Shown here one piece after another: positions 26,675-35,493 of a DNA stretch of 64,000 nt; within the stretch, counting starts at the first letter, position 1; the number at the start of each line of letters is the position of its first letter. The DNA is taken from contig NZ_SJPV01000013.1 of the NCBI RefSeq assembly GCF_007860135.1, positions 72,702 to 136,701 of the forward strand, written 5' to 3'. The DNA is from Novipirellula artificiosorum (GTDB lineage: Bacteria; Planctomycetota; Planctomycetia; Pirellulales; Pirellulaceae). Both the position numbers and the translations under genes were made by a program. The notes beneath the pieces are model-generated. The model saw nothing but the letters and a program-made list of their open reading frames with translations. It ran no database searches and was not told the origin of the DNA.

Positions 26675-28177
26675 ATGTCATGGCGTTATGGTGCGTGCAG
26701 CAACAGTATGAAACACTTAATAGTCAACGCTGCTTTGTGCATTGTCTTGCTCGGTGCGTTTTTCCAAACGGCACTTGCAGAAGAGAAGAGCATTCCGAAA
26801 ACCACTGAACCGCTTCTGATTGAAGCGAAAAAGAAGCCGCATCAAGAATGGGTTCCTAGGGAGACGTATACGATTAGGCAATTGTCTGGCTACCAAGCGA
26901 AACCTGACCCCGAGTACAGCCGTTACGGTGGGATGGTGGGCACGCAATTCCCGGCCACCGGATTCTTCTATACGAAAAAGTACAATGACCGCTGGTGGTT
27001 GGTTGATCCGGAGGGACATCTCTGCATCCACAAAGCAGTTTGCAGCGTGAGTCCTGGGGGAAGTGATGCTTTCACGCAAAACCGGCGGACAAAATTTGGC
27101 TCTGAAGAAGACTGGGCTGAAGCGACGACCACCTTGCTCAAGGAACTCGGCTTCAACGGTTCGGCCTCCTGGTCAGACAACCCTCTGCTGCAATCCACAA
27201 CGAACCGTCCTGTGTATACGCAGAAATGGAGCTTCATGGCTTCGTATGCCAAGCAGCGGGGCATCGCCAAGATGGGGTCGGGAAACCACAAATACGATGG
27301 AAACGTGATCCCCGTGTTCGATCCGGATTTTGAGGCGTTTGCTGATGAGTACGCAAATCAGTTGGCGGAAACCAAGGACGATCCGTATCTACTTGGCCAT
27401 TTTTCAGACAATGAGATGCCGTTGAAACCGGACGCCCTTGATCTGTGTCTTCAACTCGATTCGGGTGATGCGAGCTATCAGGCAGCGATCGATTGGCTGC
27501 GGGATCGAAAAGGCCGGGAAGATGTCGAACCAGATGACATTTCGGAGAAAGACCGCGATGCGTTCTACGAATACTATCTCGAACGATACTTCACGGTTGT
27601 TTCCGCCGCCATCAAGAAATACGATCCTAACCACCTTTACATCGGCATTCGTCTCATCGGCGTCAGCGACAACGAGACCATGATGCGGACCTACGGGAAG
27701 TACGCTGATGTTCTAAGCATCAACTGGTACGGCGATTGGATGCTCCCCTGCGAACGAATGGGAAATTGGGCCAAATGGGCCGATCGACCCTTCATCATCT
27801 CGGAGTGGTACGCCAAGGGGCACGATGTGCCCGGCCTGACGAACGAGTCGGGCGCCGGATGGCTCGTCAAGACGCAGAAGGAGCGTGGTTATTATTACCA
27901 GAATATGGCGTTGAACCTCTTGGCTCGAAAGAACAACGTCGGATGGCATTGGTTCAAATACGCGGACAACGATCCCGACGATCTGGCGACGGACCCGTCC
28001 AACCGAAATTCAAACAAAGGAATCGTCAACGTAGAATACGAACCGTACACGGATCTTGTTGATGTAATGAAAGAGTTAAACACGCAGGCTTACCGACTGA
28101 TTGAATTCTTCGACGATGCTTCCTATTCAGACGCTTCGTCCCCGGCAGTTCCCAAACACTCGACTGTCACCCGCTGA
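26675..28177 (+). CDS. Exported GH-A clan glycosidase, agarase-like
   Basis: About 500 residues. ATG 26675 is chosen because GGGAGAAG lies at good spacing; the codons before MKHLIVNAALCIVLLG then only lengthen the signal peptide. Mature motifs are GFFYTKKYNDRWWLVDPEGH, LLKELGFNGSASWSD, LLGHFSDNEMPLK with E247 as candidate acid/base and PFIISEWYAKGHD with E377 as candidate nucleophile, and VGWHWFKYADND. This pattern resembles beta-agarase/GH50-like enzymes and related GH-A members; the exact family is unsure. It lies between an oxidoreductase and a DUF1080 protein in the polysaccharide island. Confidence 0.7.
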   Translation: MSWRYGACSNSMKHLIVNAALCIVLLGAFFQTALAEEKSIPKTTEPLLIEAKKKPHQEWVPRETYTIRQLSGYQAKPDPEYSRYGGMVGTQFPATGFFYTKKYNDRWWLVDPEGHLCIHKAVCSVSPGGSDAFTQNRRTKFGSEEDWAEATTTLLKELGFNGSASWSDNPLLQSTTNRPVYTQKWSFMASYAKQRGIAKMGSGNHKYDGNVIPVFDPDFEAFADEYANQLAETKDDPYLLGHFSDNEMPLKPDALDLCLQLDSGDASYQAAIDWLRDRKGREDVEPDDISEKDRDAFYEYYLERYFTVVSAAIKKYDPNHLYIGIRLIGVSDNETMMRTYGKYADVLSINWYGDWMLPCERMGNWAKWADRPFIISEWYAKGHDVPGLTNESGAGWLVKTQKERGYYYQNMALNLLARKNNVGWHWFKYADNDPDDLATDPSNRNSNKGIVNVEYEPYTDLVDVMKELNTQAYRLIEFFDDASYSDASSPAVPKHSTVTR

Positions 28178-28242
28178 AGCAGCTAGGCAAGACAGTTTCG
28201 TGTGGAGTCATAACCGACAACAATATTTTTGAGGTGAATATC

Positions 28243-28959
28243 ATGTGGAATGTATCTCTCTTTCGACTTCGGCTACCGGCGTGGCCGCAGCACGCCCGTT
28301 GGACGACTTTCGTACTTCTGATCACACTGCTGACGGCAACGTCTCAAGCCGCTGAAGGGCAGTGGCAGGTGCTCTTCGACGGGACCAGTCTCGATGGCTG
28401 GAAGCCGTCGAGCGACAACACGCAGTTCAAGCTAGTCGACGGCGTCATTGTTGGATCGAGTTCGGGGCAGACGCAGTTCCTGTACACCGAGAAGGAGTAC
28501 GCAGATTTTGAGCTTGAATTTGAAGTCAAGCTGCATGATCTGGACTTTAACTCTGGAGTGCAAATCCGCACCAGCTTGATCCGCGTGAATGAGCGCGGAG
28601 ACGAACGACCGTCCGTGCATGGCCCGCAGGTCGATCTAGGGAAATCACCTGGCCGCTCGGGCTACATCTTCAACCAAGGAAATGGAAGCTGGGTCACGCC
28701 CGTAGCGGACCTGGTCCGCAACAGCCAGATGATCAATGGAGAGTGGAACAAAGTCCGTGTCCTCGCGGCCGGTCGGAAGATTCAAACGTGGATCAACGGC
28801 GAACAAGTCAGCGACTTGACGGTCCCGGGCGAAATCCACGAGCGATACTCTCAGGGCGTGATTGCTCTGCAAGCCCACGGCGTGAAAAATCCAGAGGAGA
28901 AGACTCGGCACGTGTCGTTTCGATCCATTCGCGTTCGCAGAATCGAATCCGCGAAGTAA
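28243..28959 (+). CDS. Exported DUF1080 (3-keto-disaccharide hydrolase-like) protein
   Basis: 238 residues. The ATG at 28243 sits six bases after GAGGTG, so it is preferred to the GTG at 28234. A long N-region precedes the signal helix (FVLLITLLTATSQAAEG). The domain begins WQVLFDGTSLDGWKPS, with FELEFEVKLHDLDFNSGVQI and EWNKVRVLAAGRKIQTWING, the classic DUF1080 concanavalin-like fold. Some members hydrolyse 3-keto-glycosides, which would pair naturally with the upstream Gfo/Idh/MocA oxidoreductase that could make the 3-keto sugar; this coupling is inferred. Confidence 0.85.
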   Translation: MWNVSLFRLRLPAWPQHARWTTFVLLITLLTATSQAAEGQWQVLFDGTSLDGWKPSSDNTQFKLVDGVIVGSSSGQTQFLYTEKEYADFELEFEVKLHDLDFNSGVQIRTSLIRVNERGDERPSVHGPQVDLGKSPGRSGYIFNQGNGSWVTPVADLVRNSQMINGEWNKVRVLAAGRKIQTWINGEQVSDLTVPGEIHERYSQGVIALQAHGVKNPEEKTRHVSFRSIRVRRIESAK

Positions 28960-29025
28960 AACCCCATTCGCTCCGCGGCACACGCTTTTTTGCGGAGCGA
29001 AAAGGACCAACCAGCGACTCACACC

Positions 29026-30537
29026 ATGAACGGGAACCAACCTTTGAAATCTCTCCATATCATCACTCTATTCGCGTTGTTTTGCGGACTTGCGTCTCTG
29101 CTCGTTGCGGGCAGCGCATTGGCCCTGCGCCCAAACATCCTGCTCATTACCGCCGACGACATGAGTTGGGATTCGGTCGGCGTCTACGGGTGCCCCGTCG
29201 AGGAGACGACTCCGAACATCGACCGACTGGCCTCCGAGGGCATCCAATTCGACTACGGATACGTGCAGATCGCGATTTGCACGCCGTCGCGACAGGTGAT
29301 GCTATCCGGCAGCCACAGCCACCAGACCATGACGCGCTGTTTCACTGAAATGGAACGCGTCGGCCCGACGTTGCCAGACGTGCTAAAGCAGAACGGGTAC
29401 CACATCGCCAACATCAACAAGCGGCAGAATCACTACGACTGGGATACGGTAATCGACGAGCCAGACTCGGGTTTCGGACGCGATATCCCGTTTCATGGAG
29501 AAGCGGTGCGCGGCATCATCGAAGCCGCCGGGGAGAAGCCATGGTTCATCATGGCCAACTTCAATGACCCTCATCGTCCGTTCCATGGTTCGGACGCCGA
29601 GAAAGTGTGGACGAAGTACGATGCAGCGCGCTTCAGCAACCCGAGTCGCGTCTATGGCGTCGACGAGATCGTTGTGCCAGGGTTCTTGCCGGACTTGACT
29701 GACGTGCGGATGGAAATGGCGCAGTACTACTCCTCCGTTCGTCGTTGCGACGATGGTGTCGGAGCGATTCTGGGAACGCTGGAGAACTCCAGCGAAGCGA
29801 AGAACACGATCGTTGTGTTCATGTCCGACCACGGGATCTCCAATCCGTTCTCGAAGATGAACTGCTATCAGGTCAGCCTTCGCGTTCCGCTGATCGTGCG
29901 CTATCCCGGCAAGATCGAAGCAGGCCGTCGCGACAAGTTCAACATGGTCAGCGCGGTCGACCTCGCGCCGACGTTGCTGGAACTTGCAGGGCTGGATGTC
30001 CCCAAAACGATGGCCGGGCGTTCTTTCGTTCGGCTTTTGGAGGGTGAGGATCAAGACGGTCGCGATTACGTGATCGGCTACTACTATCGGAACCTGCGGC
30101 AGACGGTGCTGTACCCAGAGTTCACCGTGCAGATGCGAGACTGGGTCTATATCTACAACCCCTGGGTAGACGGCGTCACTGCGGTGCATAACTCCGACTA
30201 CACCGGCAGCCCGACGCTGTTGGCGATGTGGGAGGCCGCCGAGACGGTTCCCTCGATCAAGGAACGCACTGAGTTTCATAAGTATCGAGTCCGAGAAGAA
30301 CTCTACAACGTCCGTCAGGACCCGCACGCCTACATCAACGTCGCGGCAGCGTCGGAGAATCGGGAACGCATCGCGGAGATGCAAACGATCCTCGTGCACT
30401 GGATGGAAGAAACGGAGCACCCGGCCCTTAAACTGATGAAGGAACCGCACAACGAGGAGTTGATCGCCGAGTACATGGAATGGGAGCGAGAAAACGCGGT
30501 CAAGCAGGTCGAGGAAGTAAAACGCGGAAAGCGGTGA
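29026..30537 (+). CDS. Exported sulfatase (CTPSR type)
   Basis: About 503 residues from ATG 29026. Signal peptide (ITLFALFCGLASLLVAGSALA), RPNILLITADDMSWDSVGVY, and active site CTPSRQVMLSGSHSH with C85. VVFMSDHGISNPFSK holds the second metal site. The C-terminus (EELYNVRQDPHAYINVAA, LVHWMEETEHP) is full length. It resembles heparan N-sulfatase/sulfamidase-like S1 members (S1_8-type), but the substrate is inferred only from the island. It is preceded by the DUF1080 gene and followed by two sulfatase relics. Confidence 0.88.
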   Translation: MNGNQPLKSLHIITLFALFCGLASLLVAGSALALRPNILLITADDMSWDSVGVYGCPVEETTPNIDRLASEGIQFDYGYVQIAICTPSRQVMLSGSHSHQTMTRCFTEMERVGPTLPDVLKQNGYHIANINKRQNHYDWDTVIDEPDSGFGRDIPFHGEAVRGIIEAAGEKPWFIMANFNDPHRPFHGSDAEKVWTKYDAARFSNPSRVYGVDEIVVPGFLPDLTDVRMEMAQYYSSVRRCDDGVGAILGTLENSSEAKNTIVVFMSDHGISNPFSKMNCYQVSLRVPLIVRYPGKIEAGRRDKFNMVSAVDLAPTLLELAGLDVPKTMAGRSFVRLLEGEDQDGRDYVIGYYYRNLRQTVLYPEFTVQMRDWVYIYNPWVDGVTAVHNSDYTGSPTLLAMWEAAETVPSIKERTEFHKYRVREELYNVRQDPHAYINVAAASENRERIAEMQTILVHWMEETEHPALKLMKEPHNEELIAEYMEWERENAVKQVEEVKRGKR

Positions 30538-30544
30538 TCGACGA

Positions 30545-30703
30545 GGCTTTCCCTTCATCATCCGCTGGCCGAACCACGTGAAGGCGGAGGCCTGGGTTGC
30601 AGAACCGCCCACAGAATACCAATAGATCGAAAAACACGAGCTTAAGAAGCTCAAGCTTGAAGGACAGAAACACAAGGCTGAGCCGCCACAAGACAGGAAC
30701 TGA
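30545..30703 (+). pseudogene. Sulfatase C-terminal fragment with in-frame TAG
   Basis: The frame reads GFPFIIRWPNHVKAEAW, AEPPTEYQ, TAG, then IEKHELKKLKLEGQKHKAEP to TGA. FIIRWP is the segment following the sulfatase metal site and the lysine-rich end is a typical exported-sulfatase tail. Start, CxPxR and nearly all of the fold are lost. Confidence 0.55.
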
Positions 30704-30706
30704 ACC

Positions 30707-31156
30707 ATAAAACCTCTTAAACTTGTTCTTGCATGTATCGTCGTCACCGCGATCTATGCGGGCGCGCCACAACTGCTGTGCGCTGCAGACAAACCCAATA
30801 TCGTTCTTCTGTTCATCGATGACTGGGCGTGGAGGTCTCCGATTGCGATGGATGACTCGGTGCCGAATTCACGCATGCCAGTGCTGCAAATGCCGAATGT
30901 CGAGCGGCTGGATATCCCGATGCTGTTTGACCTATCGAAAGACTCCGGCGAAGTCCACAACATCGCCTCGACTGACCCGGACGAACACAAGCGGCTTTAT
31001 GACGACATGATGCGCTATCTCGACAAAGTTGGAGCACGCATCCCGAAACCGAATGCGGATTATGACTCGACCGTCTACAAGAACGCTGGAGAATACGAGA
31101 AGCGAGTTCAATGGGGACCATTCAAAGGTCGCAGGCCGCTTGAGGAAGACGAGTGA
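30707..31156 (+). pseudogene. Sulfatase relic with ATA in place of the start and internal deletion
   Basis: The frame begins at ATA 30707, where a start is expected, and continues as a signal peptide (LKLVLACIVVTAIYAGAP) and KPNIVLLFIDDWAW. After NVERL it jumps to DIPMLFDLSKDSGEVHNIAS, a sulfatase C-terminus, and ends PFKGRRPLEEDE. The CxPxR motif and central fold are absent. The first ATG in frame is at 30848, inside the relic. Confidence 0.65.
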
Positions 31157-31198
31157 TAGAGTAACTACAACAGCCCACTGATCAACGCAGGAAATCAT

Positions 31199-32644
31199 AT
31201 GATGAAGAGTCAATTATTCACGATCGCGATTGCTGCATTTGTAGCGTCGCTGTCGTACGCCAGAAGTTATGCAAACGAGGCAAAGTCGGAACAGCGGATG
31301 AACGTCCTGTTCTTGGCGTCCGATGATCTAAACAGCTGGCTGTTGGGAGACACGAACCGTTATGCAGGAAAGGTGGTGGCGCCGAACCTGACGAAACTTG
31401 CCGAGAGCGGGGTCAATTTCAAGCGTGCCTACACTGCGGCCCCGGTCTGCTCTCCCTCCCGCACGGCCTTCTTCTCGGGTGTCGCCCCGTGGACGTCGGG
31501 CCACTATCACAATACGCCGGGAGCCAACTCGAGTGAGCCGCTGAAAAGCGCCCTGTCGATGGCAGGGTTCTTCAAGAAGGCTGGTTACAGCACCGCCGGC
31601 TACGGAAAAATCACGCATGGCTGGGATCAAGGAGAGCACTGGGACGAGAAGATCGGCCACAAACGCGATCCGGCTCCGCCCGGCGCCCCGCTCACGCCGT
31701 CCGGCCGAGGCGAACAGGATTGGGGACCCATCCACCTCGCCGAAGAAGAAATGAACGACACGCTCAATGTCGACAACGCCATTCACCGGCTCCAGCAAGA
31801 ACACGACAAACCGTTTTTCATTGCCTGCGGCACGTTCAATCCACACATGCCGTGGTACGTGCCCCAGAAGTATTTCGACATGTTTCCCCTGGACGAAGTG
31901 ACGACGCCGGAGCTTCGAGAGGACGATCTGGATGATGTGCCGGAGTGGGGCGTCGAATTAACGCTGGGGAAGCAGAAGTACGTGGACAGTGTCTTCGAAC
32001 ATGGTTTGCACAAAGAAGGCGTCCAGGCCTATCTCGCGACGACGGCCTATGCCGACGCCCAACTTGGTCGCGTACTCGACGCGTTGGACAAGAGCCCCTA
32101 TCGAGACAACACCGTCGTGGTGTTCCTGACCGACCACGGTTTCCATCTGGCTGAGAAGCACCATTGGCAGAAGGCCACCCTCTGGGAAGAGGCCACACAC
32201 ACGCTGATGATGATCCGCGCGCCCGGCGTGACTCCCGCCGGTGGCGCTGCGTGCGAGCGATTCGTCTCGCTGCTGGATATCTACCCAACGCTGGCGGAAC
32301 TGTGCGGGCTGGAACCGCCAGACTACCTGGATGGGCGTTCGCTCGTGCCCCTCTTAAGAAACCCGGAAGCGGAGTGGCAAAGCACCGCGATCACCGGCTT
32401 GACGAGCAAAGGCGGGCCGACGTGGCATCCGTACCTCAGCATCCGTAGCGAGACAGGGCGCTACATTCGCTATGTAGACGGACAGGAGGAATTCTACGAT
32501 ACGAGCAAAGATCCTCACGAATGGACCAATTCAATTGGCGACCCGGAATACGCGTCTGTCATCAAACGTATGCGTGCCGCAATCCCCAGCCCGTCCGACG
32601 CGGCCACGCCGTTGCCGGAAGTATTGAAGAACACACGAGAGTGA
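31199..32644 (+). CDS. Exported sulfatase, iduronate-2-sulfatase-like
   Basis: 481 residues; signal peptide (LFTIAIAAFVASLSYA), MNVLFLASDDLNSWLLGD, active site CSPSRTAFFSGVAPW with C84, GYGKITHGWDQGEHW, TDHGFHLAEKHHWQKATLWE. The ASDDLN and HGFHLAEKHHW motifs are characteristic of the iduronate-2-sulfatase-like subgroup (S1_7-like). The C-terminus (GRYIRYVDGQEEFYDTSKDP) is complete. In this island it may desulfate a uronic acid or a fucose/rhamnose unit. The esterase gene starts 8 nt after its stop, suggesting one transcript. Confidence 0.9.
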   Translation: MMKSQLFTIAIAAFVASLSYARSYANEAKSEQRMNVLFLASDDLNSWLLGDTNRYAGKVVAPNLTKLAESGVNFKRAYTAAPVCSPSRTAFFSGVAPWTSGHYHNTPGANSSEPLKSALSMAGFFKKAGYSTAGYGKITHGWDQGEHWDEKIGHKRDPAPPGAPLTPSGRGEQDWGPIHLAEEEMNDTLNVDNAIHRLQQEHDKPFFIACGTFNPHMPWYVPQKYFDMFPLDEVTTPELREDDLDDVPEWGVELTLGKQKYVDSVFEHGLHKEGVQAYLATTAYADAQLGRVLDALDKSPYRDNTVVVFLTDHGFHLAEKHHWQKATLWEEATHTLMMIRAPGVTPAGGAACERFVSLLDIYPTLAELCGLEPPDYLDGRSLVPLLRNPEAEWQSTAITGLTSKGGPTWHPYLSIRSETGRYIRYVDGQEEFYDTSKDPHEWTNSIGDPEYASVIKRMRAAIPSPSDAATPLPEVLKNTRE

Positions 32645-32651
32645 TCGATCC

Positions 32652-33683
32652 ATGAAATTCAAAAAAGCATTGATACTCTTACTGGCGGGTCTGCCGCTGG
32701 TGCTTGTGGCGCAAGAAATCCCACAGGATGTCCAGCAGGAAATCCTGACGAACAACCCAAGCCTCGACCAGAATGGTGATGGCAAGCTGAGCATAAGGGA
32801 ATACAAAAAAGACTCGAAGTCCGTGTCCAAAGCTGAGGAGGTGACCTCGGAAAAAAATGCAACGCAAGAGATCGGCTTCCGTGGGCAGAAGTATACACCG
32901 GCCCCGGGAGTCACCAAGAAAACTGAAATATACAAGAACACGGCAGAAAAGGACTTGGAAATCACCCTCCATTTTCCAGCGGCGTGGACGGCTGAGGACA
33001 AGCGTCCGGTCATGGTCTTCTTCTTCGGTGGCGGCTGGAAAAAGGGGACGACCAAGCAGTTCCTGATTCAGGCCGATTACTTTGCTTCCCGAGGCATCGT
33101 CACTGCCAGGCCCAACTACCGGTTGAAACCGGACGGAGTTACCCCTGACAAGTGCGTGGAAGATGCCCGCAGTGCGATCCGTTGGCTCCGTGCAAACGCA
33201 GCCAGGTTGGGGATCGATCCGGATAAGGTGATCTCGGCGGGCGGATCGGCCGGTGGCCATTTGGCCTACTGCACCTCGATCAAGCATGGCGCTGACGATC
33301 CGAACGATGACAAAACCATCTCCTGCATCCCTCAGGCCATGGTCCTGTTCAATCCGGGGCTTTTCTATTCGGATAGCGAGGGGGTAATGGCCTCGGTCGG
33401 CGGGGGAACTTTGTCGGCGGAAAGACTTCAACTCATCTCGCCGCTCGATCACGCGGACAAAGACACGCCTCCCGCACTGATTCTGTTCGGCACGAAGGAC
33501 AAATTGAAGAGGGGTGCTGATGAGTACCTGAGGTTAGCCAAAAAAGTCGGGATTCGCGCCGAGATGTTTACTGCCGAAGGGGAGAATCACGGTTTCTTCA
33601 ACACGGAGCCGTGGCTAAGCAAGACAACTGCCAAGGTAGACAAGTTCTTGGTTTCACTTGGCTATCTCGATGAAATGAAATAG
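32652..33683 (+). CDS. Exported alpha/beta-hydrolase carbohydrate esterase with EF-hand
   Basis: 343 residues: signal peptide (ILLLAGLPLVLVAQ), a single EF-hand loop (residues 39-50, D-N-D-K-S-E at the coordinating positions), then an alpha/beta hydrolase with FFFGGGWKKGTTKQF, SAGGSAGGHLAY (S199 nucleophile) and a C-terminal HGFFN histidine. The fold is of the BD-FAE type, esterases that remove acyl groups from polysaccharides. A dockerin-like or calcium-stabilised N-terminus is implied by the EF-hand. It is coupled to the upstream sulfatase. Sequence style, including the EF-hand preface, resembles Kiritimatiellota homologues, so transfer is possible. Confidence 0.82.
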   Translation: MKFKKALILLLAGLPLVLVAQEIPQDVQQEILTNNPSLDQNGDGKLSIREYKKDSKSVSKAEEVTSEKNATQEIGFRGQKYTPAPGVTKKTEIYKNTAEKDLEITLHFPAAWTAEDKRPVMVFFFGGGWKKGTTKQFLIQADYFASRGIVTARPNYRLKPDGVTPDKCVEDARSAIRWLRANAARLGIDPDKVISAGGSAGGHLAYCTSIKHGADDPNDDKTISCIPQAMVLFNPGLFYSDSEGVMASVGGGTLSAERLQLISPLDHADKDTPPALILFGTKDKLKRGADEYLRLAKKVGIRAEMFTAEGENHGFFNTEPWLSKTTAKVDKFLVSLGYLDEMK

Positions 33684-33850
33684 CTCACTCAGACACGTTG
33701 CAGGCTCGCTGGTGCGATGAGAATTGATCTATGTCAATTATCAATAAATTTGTTGTTCTCGCAGCACGATTCCAGCGACCAACGGGAGCGGGCCAACGTG
33801 ATTCGAGCGGTAGCTCGCTTCGCTGCGGCCGTGCCGCACTATGCAGCATT

Positions 33851-33878
33851 TTGGTCACAAGAACCGCTTTGCTATAGT
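33851..33878 (+). promoter_or_regulatory. Sigma-70-like promoter for the 33916 sulfatase
   Basis: TTGGTC, 16 bases, TATAGT, with the start codon 37 bases downstream of the -10 element. GAAGGGAA just before the GTG is the ribosome binding site. Confidence 0.5.
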
Positions 33879-33915
33879 GGGTATCGATTACTGAAGAGAC
33901 CGGAAGGGAAATTTT

Positions 33916-35358
33916 GTGAACAAGATTAGAGTTGTCGGAGCGGTTTTCCTCGTTCTGGGATGGTGCTGCGTAGGTCTTTGCGAACCGACGAAAATGCCCA
34001 ACATCGTGCTGGTCATGTCGGATGATCAGGGATGGGGGCAGGTCGGTTACATGGGGCATCCACACCTGCAGGGGAAAACACCGCATATGGATGCCATGGC
34101 GGAGTCAGGCATCCGTTTTAACCGATTCTATGCGGCAGCACCGGTTTGCTCGCCGACCCGAGCCTCGGTGCTGACCGGCAGGGTCCCGGCCCGTACCGGT
34201 GTGCCGGGCCTTCATAAGCGACTTTGTCTTCAGGAAAAAACGCTCCCCCAGGCCTTGAAGAAGGCGGGTTACGCTACGGCGCATTTCGGTAAGTGGCATC
34301 TCGGTGGTGTCAAAGGATCGGCGATGCCGGTTCTGCCGGATGACCCGAATCATCCCGGGCATTACGGCTTCGACGAGTGGCTTTCGGCCACCAACTACAT
34401 CGAAATGAACCCGCTGATGACGCACAACGGCAAGATCGTTTACCTGGAAGGGGAATCGTCCATTCTCATGGTTGAAGCGGCCCAGAGATTCATGAAGACA
34501 AACAGAGACCGTCCGTTCTTTGCTGTCCTCTGGTATGGATCGCCGCACTTTCCCTACACTGCCCTCGAAGAGGATAGAGAGGGATTGCCGAAGAGCCTGG
34601 ATCCTAGGGTTGCGAATCTGTTCGGCGAAATCATCGCGATGGATCGGAGCATCGGAATGTTGCGTCAGGGCCTGCGGGATATGGGCCTCGCTGAAAACAC
34701 CCTGATCTGGTTTTGCAGCGATAACGGGGGGCGCGACCATGAGCCCGATTCGGTTGGTGGGCTCCGGGGATTCAAAGGCAGTCTCTACGAAGGGGGCATC
34801 CGGGTCCCCGGTATCATTGAATGGCCGGGCCGGATTCAGCCCATGGTTACCGACTTCCCGGCCTCGACGATGGACATCATGCCGACAATCGTTGATCTGT
34901 TGGACTTGCCGGACGATTCGATGCTGGATGTTGTCGATGGGGCAAGTCTCGCTTCGCTTCTGGATGGAAAGACTCCGGATCTGAATCGCACCATTCCGTT
35001 TACCTCGAACGGGACCGCGCTCATCGAAGGGAACTACAAGTTGTTTCAAGAGGGAAGGGGAAAGGCGGCGAAGTGGGTTCTGTATGATCTGAAAATGGAC
35101 CCCAAGGAGACCGTCGACATTTCCAAGGAAAACCCGGAACGCTTTGAACAAATGGTCGAACAGGCGGAGAAGATGCTGGCCTCGGTCGAAGCCAGTGCGG
35201 CCGGAATGGATTATCCGGAAGGCAAGGTGATCCAACCCCAACGCGGGGCGGAGTGGTTTGCCATGGAGGAATACCAGGCGCTTTACGAGACCTTCTCCAA
35301 ACTCAAGCCGGGCTGGAGCCCGCCCGCGAAAGGGAAGATGGAACGCGATCAGGAGTAG
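33916..35358 (+). CDS. Exported sulfatase (CSPTR type)
   Basis: 480 residues from a GTG preceded by GAAGGGAA. A signal peptide (VVGAVFLVLGWCCVGLCE) is followed by MPNIVLVMSDDQGWGQVGYM, active site CSPTRASVLTGRVPARTG with C78, AHFGKWHLGG, and WFCSDNGGRDHEPDSVGGLRG. The C-terminus has VLYDLKMDPKETVDISKENP. It is a complete S1 sulfatase of the arylsulfatase A type. The block 32652-35358 reads with a somewhat different style from its planctomycete neighbours and may have been acquired together. A recognisable promoter lies at 33851. Confidence 0.9.
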   Translation: MNKIRVVGAVFLVLGWCCVGLCEPTKMPNIVLVMSDDQGWGQVGYMGHPHLQGKTPHMDAMAESGIRFNRFYAAAPVCSPTRASVLTGRVPARTGVPGLHKRLCLQEKTLPQALKKAGYATAHFGKWHLGGVKGSAMPVLPDDPNHPGHYGFDEWLSATNYIEMNPLMTHNGKIVYLEGESSILMVEAAQRFMKTNRDRPFFAVLWYGSPHFPYTALEEDREGLPKSLDPRVANLFGEIIAMDRSIGMLRQGLRDMGLAENTLIWFCSDNGGRDHEPDSVGGLRGFKGSLYEGGIRVPGIIEWPGRIQPMVTDFPASTMDIMPTIVDLLDLPDDSMLDVVDGASLASLLDGKTPDLNRTIPFTSNGTALIEGNYKLFQEGRGKAAKWVLYDLKMDPKETVDISKENPERFEQMVEQAEKMLASVEASAAGMDYPEGKVIQPQRGAEWFAMEEYQALYETFSKLKPGWSPPAKGKMERDQE

Positions 35359-35493
35359 AATTGTCACATCGGAGGCTACTGCGAGTCGCAGTTGACGATA
35401 GCGTCTCCGGCGTTCTAAATCATGAGCTCACAATCAGCGCACAACCCGCGACACTTATCAGTGACGCGATCTAGGTCCGGCAGGTGAATTCCA

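Noticed and set aside
29383..30747. 454-residue minus-strand ORF opposite the sulfatase
   Set aside because: Shadow frame: no family motif, and the plus strand carries a complete sulfatase with signal peptide and CTPSR.
34105..35367. 420-residue minus-strand ORF opposite the CSPTR sulfatase
   Set aside because: Antisense shadow of codon bias; no start signal or domain.
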